The position numbers and the translations under genes are program-made. This document shows positions 23,920-35,281 of a stretch of 64,000 nt of DNA, in pieces; within the stretch, counting starts at the first letter, position 1, and each line of letters begins with the position of its first letter. This stretch comes from Pogostemon cablin (taxonomy: Eukaryota > Streptophyta > Magnoliopsida > Lamiales > Lamiaceae), in contig CM042963.1 in NCBI GenBank assembly GCA_023678885.1, forward strand, positions 27,717,542-27,781,541, written 5' to 3'. The notes below the pieces were generated by a model. The model had not been told where the DNA came from. It saw only the letters and a list, made by a program, of their open reading frames with translations, and ran no database searches.

Positions 23920-25289
23920 ACTGATCAAGTATTCAAGGGTGAAGACTGGTAATGCTAAGGCAAACCAGTTTAACTATGTGACAAATTTTCTAGACTTGTG
24001 ATTAACTACCCTACAGATATTTATAAGAAGATCACTAAACCAAGCTAGACCACTATGATAAAGTGATATCTAGCACTTATCATGAGCTGGAATTATTAGG
24101 ATCAATCAGTAATTAATTCTCTTTCCCTCTATAGGTACTAATGCAACTAAGGCGTTTCCTTAAAAGGTACTTAATGATTAATTGATTCTCCCTTTCTAAG
24201 TACTAGATTATTAATCATATGTCTCCTTATTAATTACCAAATAATGATGTTTTACCTAGTACTTAATATTCTAAATTGATTGTCTAGCAGTTTTAGGCTA
24301 TGTGGATTAATCCCCTAAGATTGTCATAGGAAGCAACTACTATTATACAGAAAAAGAGAATCCTAATGATTATTCAATTCTAGCTAACTTCATGAATAAT
24401 CAAATGAATCAAAACTCAAACACAATCATAGAAATCTTAAAATTTATTCTTCAATAAGAAAATAAAAATTCTGCAATGTATGAAAATTCAAGTTTAGGGC
24501 AATCAAATCACATGGTAAAAACTGTCTATAGCCCTAACATCGCCAACAAAAAGCTTATCCCATGGAATTATTAAGGAAAATTACACTGAAGAAATTAACC
24601 CTAACCACGAGTCTAATTAATTACATAAATAAAAGTGAAAAGAAAAGAACTAAAGAATTAGACTCAGTCTCTTCAATTACTATCTCTGCTAGGATCTCCA
24701 TCTCCAATCCAAGTAGCAATCCTTGATTGAACTCCAATGGTGTGGATGGATGGTGGTGGTGAATGATGGTGATTTACGGAGGGTGGAATGGTGTGAAATT
24801 AGAGCTGGGGTGTTCTGTGGAATAGAAGAGCGATCCCTTTTTCTATTCTGGGTGTAGGCTTTTTATACTCTCATGCTGAATCAGATCAGAATGCTGATGT
24901 GGCCACTTAAGATTCGACGCTTGGCATCGAGCGCACCTGCTCTACGGGAATCGAGCGTCCAATCTCTCACACGCTCATCATCGAGCATCATTGCTCGGTG
25001 ACCACCGAGGGCTTATCGGTGTAATTTCTCCAATCCTTCAGAGGTAACGCTTGGTATCGAGCGCATTAGCTCAATGGCCGTCGAGTACGTCTCTTCTCTT
25101 GCACACCAATGAGCAATCAAGCTCGATGAGCATCAAGCATCCACCCTACTTCCATTTTTTCAAACTACACTTTGACTTTTTGATCATTTTATTTATTTTC
25201 TTGTTCAAAACTTGACAAAATACCTCTCATGCACCTTTTAGTTAGTAACAACTAGAGCATTACCATTTCGTGCATATATAAGCATCAAA
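23920..25289 (-). mobile_element. LTR of an Athila/Tat-like gypsy element (D), probably solo
   Basis: On the minus strand this has the same plan as the B and C LTRs. There is a TATA box (TATAAAAA, complement of 24860-24867), an inverted-repeat array just upstream of it (24915-25140), and a downstream part with blocks of the type CCTTTCTAAGTACT and CTATAGGTACTA shared with the other LTRs. The right end is probably the CA at 25288-25289. The left end is uncertain (23880-23990). No D internal region is adjacent, so it is called a solo or truncated LTR. Confidence 0.6.
24915..25140 (-). repeat. Inverted-repeat array in U3 of LTR D (TCGAG words)
   Basis: Words such as ATCGAGCGC, CGCTCATCATCGAGC, GCTCGGTG/CACCGAG and AGCTCGATGAGC recur. 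Two larger copies begin CGCTTGGCATCGAGCGC and CGCTTGGTATCGAGCGC, about 130 bp apart, and keep the same internal spacing to the next GCTC and TCGAG words. Position relative to the TATA box matches the arrays in A, B and C, but the word is different. Confidence 0.7.
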
Positions 25290-25754
25290 TGTAGAAAATA
25301 AATCCATGTATCCTAAAACCTTAAACCTTGCTATGATTAAATGAGATCTAAGCAATAAAATAGAAGCGTACATGGATACATTGAATCCTCTAGGCGGAAC
25401 ACGAACTTGATAATCTACGGTATTATGACCTTCTTCAACTAAGCCTCTTTATTCCCTACAGGACCATCGTAATCTCTTCCAATGGAAAAAAGAAAAAACC
25501 GTGTATGGCTTAGTATATTGGGAACCATAATCTGGGAGCCTTTATATACTACTTAACTAGGTCACCCATAATCACCTTGTCATATGATATTGGGTATCTA
25601 CTTAATTGGCACATATCATAATTATTCTAGTACATGGACTTTTAATCTTAATTATATCACTTAATTAAGTCCACAAAATAATTGAATAGCTAATATAATT
25701 GCATAATAATATGTTTTCCACAATTAGATTATATCGAAAATTAAAAATTTCTTA
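25290..25754 (-). mobile_element. 3' LTR (partial) of a minus-strand Copia element
   Basis: The right end is TTCTTAACA, followed at once by ATCTCCCACTTGGGC, the complement of a typical Copia polypurine tract. That defines the boundary and the orientation. A TATA box is present on the minus strand (complement of TTTATATA, 25541-25548). The left part is cut or interrupted by LTR D. Confidence 0.65.
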
Positions 25755-26162
25755 ACAATCTCCCACTTGGGCTATATATTTTTTCCAAAGCAATTATATC
25801 AAATGTCCTTAGTTACGTAACTTTATGCTAATCCTCTTCAAGTTATACTTAACAATCTGGTCCATTTTATATACTAATATAGAATCACCGCGGCATTCAC
25901 CACATTACAAATCGTGGTTAAACCCCCTATAATCACCATATTAGTATACTTAATGACAAAGATCAAATATGGTGAGTAGCATGAAAATTACATGCAATGT
26001 GATCAAAATCATATCTATTTTCAGCTAGTCCAACTTTAATATTTAGCGAGATCAATCCATAACGTAAAATATTACAAAATGAAAAATTACTTAAGTAAAT
26101 TCATAATGAATTCAAAGATATCAACTTTATTCTGCAGAAAACTGAATTATTCAAAATCAAAA
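25755..26162 (-). other. Polypurine tract and adjoining 3' internal part of the minus-strand Copia element
   Basis: The polypurine tract is read on the minus strand at 25755-25770. Beyond it is AT-rich non-coding sequence with no reading frame. It stops at the Mutator-like insertion; 27784-27920 is probably its continuation. No Copia coding sequence is seen. Confidence 0.45.
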
Positions 26163-27774
26163 GAGTTAATTACACTAAAAGTCCCAACATTTTTGTAGAT
26201 TACAGATTAGTCCAAACTTTTTAATATTTACAAATAAGTCCTCGATCTTAACACCATTTTGAAAATCAAGTCACAGGGCAGCAAGAGGGCTGCCCGGACG
26301 CTGACCTGTCACTGTAAATGCCAAATCACTCTACACTTGTTAACAAAATGGTGTCGTTTTAATTTTTTTATTAAATTTTCCATAAAAAATAATTATTAAA
26401 TTTAACAAATGGTACGTTTTCTACAGAATTTTAAAAAATGAAAAAAAATAAATAAATAAAATGAGATAGTGGGAGAATAATCTAGTCTAGTATTAAATTA
26501 ACAGCACAATACTATGCAATCAAGATTTTTTGTCAATTAAAACGAATAGCTTTAGAGAACCAAAATTCTAGTAAAATAATTTATGCTAATAATCTAGTTA
26601 CAGATTTCCTACCCACTATTTAGTATTAACAAGAATAAAAAATAAGAGAAATAATTGATTGTATTTTATTTTTTTTAAAAAGCGAATCAAAAATCTCGTG
26701 TGGAAAGTGGCGCTCATCGCATCGCCATTGCTGGTGAGTGCTGCGTTTGCACTTATTAGAGAATTTCATCATTTCATGAATCGATCAAAATTTTCAAACG
26801 AAATAATCATCAAATTAATTGAAAAACCAAGAAAAACTAAATTAAAAAACAAGGAATTTAAATCTAAGAGTTTTTGCGTACAGAGACATATGAAAGGGCA
26901 TAAAGTTTCTGAGAGTCTTATAACTGAGATTTGTGAAAATATGAAGATTGGTGATGGGAAGAAGCGGCGGTCCTCGCACCGGCTAAGGTAAACCGGCGAG
27001 GAAAAGATACCTTTGACGATGGCAATTGAGGTGAAAGCGGCGAAATTATGTGAGGGAAAAACGATAGCAGTTATAGCGGGCCATTAGATTCGACTGAACT
27101 GGTTAAAAATTGGGTGTTTAGTTGATAGAATGAATGATCCTGATGAGGGTGGTGCAGTCCATGCAGAGTGAAATTTCACTGCTGAATGACATCATCGTTC
27201 GAGGAGGTAAAGGCTCGATTCTCATGGAGGAGAGACTCTAGCACCTCCACCTTCTGCTGCTCCATGACCACCATTCCCGCACCCCTTTCTCAATATTCGA
27301 TTTACCAATTTGCCATTGATGTCGATGCTGCTTCGCGAACGAGGATTAATTTAGGGTTTGATGGTCATGGTGGGAATTTGGATACATCACATTTTTCGGC
27401 GGCATTGGGATTGGCAACACAAGACGGCGATGGTGGTTCACGTCTCGTCATCTCCAGAGGTGGAGGCGGCGTTTGCTGGTGGTAAATGCCGGTGTGAGAA
27501 GAAAAGTTAAATTATGGATTATAAGAAAACGACGTCGTTTTCTTAAATTTTTTTTAATGGTGGATTTACAGATGGGTTCAAAACGGCGTCGTTTTGAATG
27601 CGTGGGAGGGGGCATGGAAGAAACAGTGACACGTCGACATCCGGGCAGCCCTCCAACTGCCTGGCAGCTTGATTTGCAAAATGGTGCTAAGGTCGAGAAC
27701 TTATTTGTACATATTGAAAGTTTGGACTAATCCGCAATCCGTGAAAACGTTGGGACTTTTAGTGTAATTAACCC
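26163..27774. mobile_element. Non-autonomous Mutator-like element, 1612 bp, long terminal inverted repeats
   Basis: Terminal inverted repeats of roughly 140 bp start GAGTTAATTACACTAAAAGT on the left, with the complement GGGTTAATTACACTAAAAGT on the right. Similarity continues through the TTAGTCCAAACTTT and GGGCTGCCCGGA stretches. The flanks AAATCAAAA (26154-26162) and AAACCAAAA (27775-27783) are a 9-bp duplication with one change, the Mutator size. No transposase is present. The interior has short open stretches (26659-26991, 27186-27485, 27473-27730) and a GC-richer patch near 26930-27480 that may be captured host sequence. Confidence 0.85.
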
Positions 27775-27783
27775 AAACCAAAA

Positions 27784-27920
27784 TGTCTTGAAAACTTTTA
27801 AAGAATAATAAATATAAACTCCCACTAAATCAGTGTATTCTAAAACCATATCACACCCACATGAATAGCTAGCTCTAAAAAATTACATGAGTTAAATACA
27901 AGTTGGAGGATCCTCATTTA
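27784..27920. other. Short unassigned spacer before element B
   Basis: AT-rich, probably the rest of the minus-strand Copia interior. The B-type 3' LTR becomes recognisable at about 27921, so the left half of that LTR is missing. Confidence 0.4.
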
Positions 27921-28255
27921 CACGAGTCATGCACTTCCGGGGCGTACTGGGTGGTGATGGCATCTCGAGCCGCATGTGGCCAACACGAGTGGACTATGTG
28001 GGCGGCACGAGCCGTGCCAAGGCTGGCACAAGTCGTGCCATGCTGCACCAATTCCTATTTTGGCCCGGCTTCGCTCCCGACTTTCATTTTTGCTCTTTTT
28101 ACCCTGTTTTTCACCTAAAAATACGAAATAACACCTCACAAGCATCTATAACACAAATATATGCAATTCAATCAAAAGATGCTCAAATACGGATATAAAT
28201 ATCACACAACAGTGCTAAATCGAACAAAAAAATATGCAGATTTTCTCACTAAATA
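27921..28255 (-). repeat. Truncated 3' LTR of element B
   Basis: It aligns with 36812-37140 of the 5' LTR, including the pair GGCACGAGCCGTGCC-AAGGCT-GGCACAAGTCGTGCC, and ends at CTCACTAAATA. The left 1.5 kb of the LTR, including the TATA region, is missing. Confidence 0.85.
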
Positions 28256-29449
28256 AACCCCCCAAACTTAAGATGTTGTTCGTTCCCGAACAACAAAATC
28301 AAACAAAGAAGAAAGATAGTGTGTAAAATCTAAGGGAAAACAAGGAACATGACAATTAGGCCATTCAAATTACAATTGTTATCAACTCCGGTCAAGCACT
28401 CTCATTACATGCAATAATTCATTCATAGCATACAAGTTAGGAAAATTACTACCAATTAAAATGCTCCATCAACTTATTCTCATGGGAAGTATATCACTCT
28501 CACTCAAGTGTAAAAGATATACACTTATAGGGTATGGCGTTTACGCTCAAAGTCAATTCAAGTGCATGCATAACCATAAGCTTGCCAAACGTCTCAAACT
28601 CTTCACCACTTAAAATATGATTCGACAATGGGATCAAAAAGGACTTTTAATAGGATGTAATGTTGGCTCTTTGGTAAGGGTAGAAAATATATGGATAAAG
28701 TGACTCAATTAGTAGAGAATTAAAATCGAAGATCTTTTGTACTGCAGATTTTTACACTTCAAGGCTATCCAGCTTCATGCTCTTCTAATTTTTCTTCTCT
28801 CCTTTTCCTTCAAGCTTCAACATACTTTTTTTCCTTTATTTTCATCTTCTTTTCTCGAGGTACCAGTTTCGGGCACTACCTCTAACATCTTGGGGTACCA
28901 GTTTCAGGCACTACCCCTAAACAACTTATTTTTAAGCTCATAATCACTTGTACAGCTTCAAATATTTTATTCCGTCCAAACTCCATCAAAATCAACTTCA
29001 CACACTTCGACAACATTTAATTCTCCACTAAATATAAGAATTTAAGGCTCAAATAGGATATCAAAGTGGCTATCTTCGTAGGTTGCCAAAGAAATAAGGC
29101 TTTTAGGCTCAAAATGGCTAACTACGGATATATAATTATTTGGTAGGAAATTATCTGGTAAAGTGACTCATAAAAATCAAAGATGACCTAAAATTATCTC
29201 CCATTATCTAACATAACATGTGGTCTCAAGTAAGACAAGAGGCAAGTTCTAGAATACACACACAAGAATGATATTCACCAGAAAGAAACATCATGTGTTT
29301 ATGTACATGATCTAAAGGCTCAAAATCTCACATGAATTTTTAACAAGTAACAGAGCACTCTTCATGGTAAACAATATCTCACAAGTACACATAGAACTTC
29401 ATATCACAATATAACTTAAGTACACTTTGTTTGCCTAATTTTGTGCACT

Positions 29450-31250
29450 CACGAGCAAGAATACTCGATCGTTGTAGTAGTATATCCTAAGAAAAATTAT
29501 CAATCCAATAAGGAGTTATATTCGGACTAGCAAAATACGTGAGCTCATGTTCATGTTGTTTTTGTAAAGATGATCGGGGGTTTTGAGATGATTAACAACT
29601 AAAGCAAGTAACAAGTAAATAAGAATAGCAAATAAGAGAAATGACAATTATAGAAAATGGGTGCTAAAGTTCAAGTATGGAAAAACATGGGATTAGAAAC
29701 ATCCAAGCACACTCGATTCATATTATCATGCAAACGGAATTCAACTCAATTGATGTAGACTAAGGGTGATCACGATTGTATCCTAAGCTTCCTTTCGGGT
29801 TACAAAGGTTGTTGATCCATTTTAGACTCCCAAAAGCACTTAAGATCAAAGCCCAACATTAACCCCTTCCATCTAGGTACTAGTTAGATTAAACTCTCCC
29901 TTTTTGTGTACTAAGGCCAACGAATGGATTGGTTCCCCTCATTGAATTCAAATATCCTTTCGGTCAAACCCAAACTCAATGTCTATTCATGCCTTCCTAA
30001 TACTATAGAGGGTCGTTTCCGTCTCACTCCAAGCAATACATACATGAACATCATGATAGCATTTAATTACCACAAATAATCCATTGATCAACAATCCATT
30101 AAACCAATAAACATTCATGAATAACAAACCATGTCATCACAACATCAAGACAATTAAACTCCATGAATAGAAATCAACATCAATTAAATCAAAAACCAAT
30201 TTAATCCACATGATAATATAAATCTAATATACTCTTCATATTCCTAATCCCACTAGAGGGATTAGCTTAACATGATAAAAGTAATAAAACAAATAAATGA
30301 TTCATTACAAATACCCATAGTCTTAGATCTAAAGAAATACAAAATGAATGGATTCTTCCCTATCAATTTCTTGAAGAGAATCTTCTATTCTTCTTGATCT
30401 CCACCTCTAGCTCTTGATTTCTTGAGATCTCTCACACCCAATGGAAGGGATGAATTTTTGATGGAGAATTAATGGAGATGATGGAGATGGATCAAAATGG
30501 ATGAAGGTGGATGAAGATGATGGTGGAAAATGGAGGAAATGGTGTGTGATGTGTGTGTAGAGGATGGGAATTTCGGATCTCCTGCCAATTGTTGAATAAA
30601 GGGGTATTTATACCCCTATGGAGGCTTCTAGAAGGATCTGAAAATTTCAGCAGGAAAAAACACAGCACGAGTCGTGCTCTGCAATACGGCCACGAGATGG
30701 CCGTGCTGTGTCTTCTGATGCTGCCGCACGGCCTCGCCTTACAGGGCCATGTTGATGACACGGCTCGTGCTGCCAACACGAGTCGTGTGTTGTAACACGG
30801 ACACAGGGTGGTCGTGTTGGCTCTTCTGATGTCGGTACACGGCCACTTCTTACAGGGCCGTGTTGATGACACGGCTCGTGCTCCCGACTCGACTCGTGCA
30901 ACTGGACACGACCTGAAGTTGCCCGTGTTGAATGACTAGATGTCGCCACACGGCCAACTCTTACAGGGCCGTGTTGGCTACACGGCCCGTGTTGGTGCCG
31001 GTTCCTGCATTTCTTCACTGTTTTGGCTCGTTCTCCCTCGTTTCAACTCCGAATTGAGATCCGCTTTTTCCTACATCTTTCTTACCATGTTTAGCATCCA
31101 ATAAAAAGTGAAAATCTTATGTTTAAGCTCATTCACACACATTCTAATAAAAATACAAAACACAACCAAATAACACATAAAATACGGATAAAATCATACG
31201 AAAACACATATAAAAAGACACTAAAATATAGGTGAAAATAGCTCTAATCA
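29450..31250 (-). mobile_element. Solo LTR of a C-related family inside B's 3' region
   Basis: It aligns along its length with the C LTRs: the GAAGGTGGATGAAGATGATGG stretch before the TATA box, the box itself (TATAAATA, complement of 30605-30612), the array upstream of it, and the terminal block ending TAATCA at 31250. The right end is good. The left end is a guess (29440-29480) and no clean target duplication was found. No C-type polypurine tract follows the right end, which argues for a solo LTR. Confidence 0.65.
30662..31005 (-). repeat. Inverted-repeat array in U3 of the solo LTR
   Basis: About three units of roughly 120 bp. In each, CACGGCC is followed after ten bases (ending CTTACA) by GGGCCRTGT. 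A five-base loop leads to ACACGGCTCGTG or ACACGGCCCGTG, and then, in two units, an AACACGAGTCGTGT-type word. A pair of the form ACGRMC-7-GGTCGTGTT or GCCCGTGTT links two of the units. Spacer lengths match those in element C. Confidence 0.8.
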
Positions 31251-32043
31251 CACTTCCTTCATCAATTTCAAGAGCATATGAATTTCTGGCAGAAATTTAA
31301 CAAATAAGATCTTAATAAGCGCACAACCAGAAACCCAAACATAAGTACCTCAACTACTAGATGATAAACTCAACATAATAATAAAAATTAAAATAAGAAA
31401 ATGAAAGCACCTGATTTATCTCCTCCACATCTTGCAAGCTCCTCGAGTTATTCAACTCGGTCAGGCATAGGCCTCAGATAGAACTCACTTTTTTTTCAAC
31501 TCCAATATCCTTCATAATCATTAAAGCTCAAATACATCTCATCACCAATCAGAACTCATCAGTAAAATTATAGGAGAACTCAAAATTCAATAAAAAATAA
31601 ACCACACTCCAAATCTAGGAAAACAAAACAAAATAAAACAAACAAGACACTTGTATAGTCGCAAAAAAAATTCAAAAATTCGAAATAAATTCCGAAAATT
31701 CTAAAAAAAATCTACCTCCAAGCATCACACACAAGTGAAGAAAACTTACCTGGTGCTTCAAGACATTGGGATGCACGTCTACTCCCCAAACTTAGTTCAA
31801 ACTAAGTGAGAAACTAAGTTTGTAAAAAGTGAATACCATATACGTAGAAGCACCTAATAAAATTTTCTACACCACACAAACACATAAAAGCAATAAAATA
31901 GGAGGGTAAGCTCCCAACAGGCGCTCATGTTTAATGTCGAAGAGTCACGACGAAATGCAGAATTTTTGTAGACTACTGATTAAGAGGGCGATCTTCTTTC
32001 ATCTTTACCTTCCAATACGTTCTCCCCCTCTTATCATCCACAC

Positions 32044-35000
32044 TTACCACCTTACCTTTCTTAGGTACCATATGATTAGTAGAATCTCCTTTCTCAAACT
32101 TTTTTGTCTCATTCCTGTCATCTTCCACTCAATTTCAGAATCACTCCTATCACCATCAAGATCAAAGTCAGGATAAAATTGATCACAAAATAAAGAAAAA
32201 GAGAAAGGACTTTCAAATTTGTGGGTATCCGGTGGTAAGTTAGGAGGCTTCAAGTAGGCATCATCTCCTATTCCTTTGTCTACATCCTTCTTCTCAACCT
32301 TAACTGCTACATCCTCCGCCACCTTTATAGGTGTTGTTCCTCTTGCACTTGCAACTTTGAGGCTCGCAGTAGTTGGCTTAAGCTTTCTTGCTAAATCCCT
32401 GCAATCAGATTTATGTAAGTATTCAATGTAGCCATTAGAAAGCTCATCATACCTATCATCAAAATCAGTAGAAAGAAAAGCAAGAAGTTTGCTTCGACTT
32501 TTATCAACAAGATCCTTAGACAGGATCAAAGGCAAGCTTTCCTCCGCGGCTCTTTCTACTTCTTTGATGCTTCTATACTCTTGCATATCAGTAGGCCACT
32601 TCATAACTCTCTCAAGTGAAAAGACGACTTCTTCATCATTAACTTGCAACTTCAGTTTCCCCTTCTTTACATCAATGTGTGCTCCTGCAGTCGCAAGGAA
32701 TGGCCTTCCCAAAATTAGAGGAATTTTGTCATCATCTTCTTCTTCCATGTCTAGTACAATGAAGTCCACTGGAAATATGAACTTTCTCACTTTCACTAGG
32801 ACATCTTCAACTACCCTCCGTGGGTAGGTCAAGGATCTATCAGCAAGCTGCAATGCTACAGATGTCGGCTTCAACTCCCCCAAACAAAGCTTAATGAATA
32901 CGGAATAAGGCATCAAATTTATACTAGCCCCCAAATCACATAAGGCTCTCTTAGCTTGTCCTTTTCTAATTTCACATGGTATGGTAAAGCTTCCCGGATC
33001 TTTCAACTTCGTAGGAAGTTTCTTTTGTATCACAGAACTCCAGCTCTCTACCTTATTCACTGACTCATCTCCATGCAAACTCCTCTTCTTAGACATAATA
33101 TCCTTCAAGAACCTTGCATAGTTTGGCATCTCTTCTAAGGCTTCTGCGAAAGGAATATTAATGTGGATCTTTTTGAACATCTCCACAAACTTCTTAAATT
33201 TTTCATCTAACCCTTTCTTCAGAAATTGCTGTGGAAATGGAATAGGATGCTTTGTCTTTGGAATTCCCCAAATATCCTTCTCAAACTCATCTCCTTTTTC
33301 TTTTTCAGCTCTTTCTGCCTTAGTTTTTTGCCACTTTTTCAACTTAACTTCAGGTTCTTTCGACTTTTTCTCAGTTTTAGGCACCTGGAGATCATTTTGG
33401 ACGAGTTCAGCAGTGCGAGGATCGAGATAAAATTTCGATGTTTCCACTGGAGATGGACGCGACTCGTGCCGGACAGACTCGGACTCGTGCCGGCGATCGT
33501 GCTGCTCAGAATCGGCCAATTTCATGCGCCCGCACGAGTCATGCCTACAGACATGTAGGTCGTGCCGACCATCCTTGGTGGTTGTACCACCCGCTGTTGC
33601 CTCCGTCGGCTGGCACAATGCGCGTGGTGCATAGATTTCAGGGCCGCACGAGTCGTGCCGACCTTGGCATGAGTCGTACGACATTTCAGTGCCGATGTGT
33701 TCATCCTCGTCCAATTTTTTGACCTCCATTTTAACTTCAAATCATTCCAATGGAAATATCGGACCTTTGTACTGCGTTCCACTCCTCCGGGTGATAGCCA
33801 TAACTTGCTCCTTTAGGTTCATCACCGTTTGGGATGGAAACTTACCTTGTTGCTCTAATCTCCCAACTACAGCATACAACTGTCCAAGAGCAATATCAGT
33901 TTCTTTCTGCTTTTCTTCAGATTGCTCATTAGTAGATATCATCAGATTGACCATCAAGTTTAACTGCTCCCCTTGCTGCGTTATCTGATCTCCTTGCTGC
34001 TTCATCTGCTCCCCTTGTTGCTTCATAAAGTCTCCTTGCTGTTTTAACAACAGTTTTAACTCATCATCCACGGATGCTTTTCCTTCAGCTGGCTTATGGG
34101 ATGGATCAATTCCTGGAGGAGGTCCAACTGCATTATTCGGGTTAGCATATGATAGATTATCATTCCTTCTTTGATTGTTAAAGTTGGAATTTCCTTGGTC
34201 ATTCCTTCCCCACTGCTGATTACTAGGCCTAAAATTCTGTCTATTCCTATAATCCCCTTGCAAGTTCTGACCCGTAGCGTAATTCGCATTCTCCATCTAA
34301 TCTTCATCTCCTTCATTACCAGCTTCTTCTCCTTTGCTTCCTTGTGCCATGCGATCCATCTTCTTGTGCAGCACACTGAGTTGACTCTTGAGTTCTGACA
34401 TCTTATTGCTGTTGACTTGAACTTCTACTTTAGCCACTTTATCAAAAGCGACTCCATCTGATCTCTCCATAGGCCAATCATACGTGTTAGCTGCCATCTC
34501 CTGAAAGATCTCTTCTGCTTCTTCTGCTGACTTTTTGAAGACCGATCCACCAGCTGTTACGTCCACCAACACTCTTGATTCACTCCTTAGGCCTTGATAG
34601 AAGAAGCCTAAGTAAGTGTCTTTTGTAAATCCATGATGTGGACCACAACGCAATAGGTCCTTGAATCTTTTCCAGGCTTCATAGAAACTTTCAAAGGCTC
34701 TTTGTTTGAATTGTGTTATCTTTTGCTTTACCTTAAAGCTCTTGGAAGAAGGGAAGTACTTGTTTAAGAACCTATCTGCCAACTGCTCCCATGTAGTACA
34801 GCATCCTGCAGGAAGGTTGTTGTACCACTCTTTGGCTTTCCCCGTTAGTGAGAATGGGAAATGCCTCATTCTGATAGCATCCTCCGGGACATTCCTATGC
34901 TTCTGCGTCCTTACATACTCATCAAATAATTGCAGATGCTCACTAGGACTCTCCAAAGGATTACCACCGAACTGCTCTGCTTGTACCATCCGGATCAGTC

Positions 35001-35115
35001 CAAACGGTAGCTCAAAACTCTGCACAGTGATTGCAGGTCCATTCAATCCAGCATTCATGGTACGCTTCAGCTTATACTGGTCTCGCATGGGAGTTGGGGC
35101 CTGATCATCAGCCAT
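32044..35115 (-). pseudogene. Element B gag-protease frame with two in-frame stops
   Basis: One reading frame of about 1023 codons runs from the ATG at 35115-35113 to a stop at 32044, broken only by TAG at 34299-34297 and TGA at 33744-33742. Gag core: FGGNPLESPSEHLQLFDEYV, KEWYNNLPAGCCTTWEQLADRF-type region and KIT QFKQRAFESFYEAWKRF region. A Gln-rich stretch of KQQGE-type repeats follows; no CCHC knuckle is seen. The linker at 33465-33672 repeats RHDSC. The aspartic protease shows ALCDLGASINLMP and IPLILGRPFLA. Both stops could come from single C-to-T changes. A gag-like particle protein with protease but no polymerase is inferred. Confidence 0.85.
33465..33672 (-). repeat. Palindrome array inside the coding linker of element B
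   Basis: Copies of GCACGAGTCGTGCC and variants, including the pair GCACGAGTCGTGCC-GACCTT-GGCATGAGTCGTAC with the six-base gap seen in B's LTR. Most copies are read in one frame, giving RHDSC or RHES. Confidence 0.8.
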
Positions 35116-35258
35116 CTTAGCTAATTTTACCTGTGCTCACGCAGCTGATTAGAATAATTTGGATCTAAATAAAATAAAAATAAAAGCAATAAAAAAATTT
35201 AACGTCCTAAATTAAAATAAATCACAAAAGAATTAAATAGTAAAGCCTAGGAAATTAA

Positions 35259-35275
35259 CCCCGGCAACGGCGCCA
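35259..35275 (-). promoter_or_regulatory. Primer-binding site of element B (tRNA-Asp)
   Basis: On the minus strand TGGCGCCGTTGCCGGGG, complementary to the 3' end of plant tRNA-Asp, the primer typical of Athila/Tat elements. It adjoins the 5' LTR. Confidence 0.9.
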
Positions 35276-35281
35276 TTTGTT

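Larger units (their letters stand above)
28256..32043 (-). other. 3' untranslated region of element B, with a solo LTR inside
   Basis: The 3' polypurine tract is the complement of AACCCCCCAAACTTAAG (28256-28272). Without the solo LTR (about 29450-31250) the region is about 2 kb, like the equivalent of element C, and the first 100 bases next to the LTR align well with C (54182-54290). Near its upstream end are a conserved CATTAAACATGAGCGCC block (complement, about 31917-31940) and an internal polypurine hairpin (31783-31823). No protein gene was recognised. Confidence 0.7.

Noticed and set aside
27186..27730. Coding gene inside the Mutator-like element
   Set aside because: Two overlapping short frames with low-complexity ends and no recognised domain. 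Possible captured fragment only, noted in findings.
30492..31018. Open frames over the palindrome arrays (also at 53640-53963, 60225-60626 and 44980-45372)
   Set aside because: They are open on both strands because the repeated words lack stops. They lie in LTRs upstream of or across the TATA box, and give only Arg/His/Ser/Cys/Pro-rich repetitive peptides.
35259..35275. tRNA-Asp gene at the primer sites
   Set aside because: Only 17-18 bases match the tRNA 3' end, on the complementary strand and next to an LTR; this is a primer-binding site.
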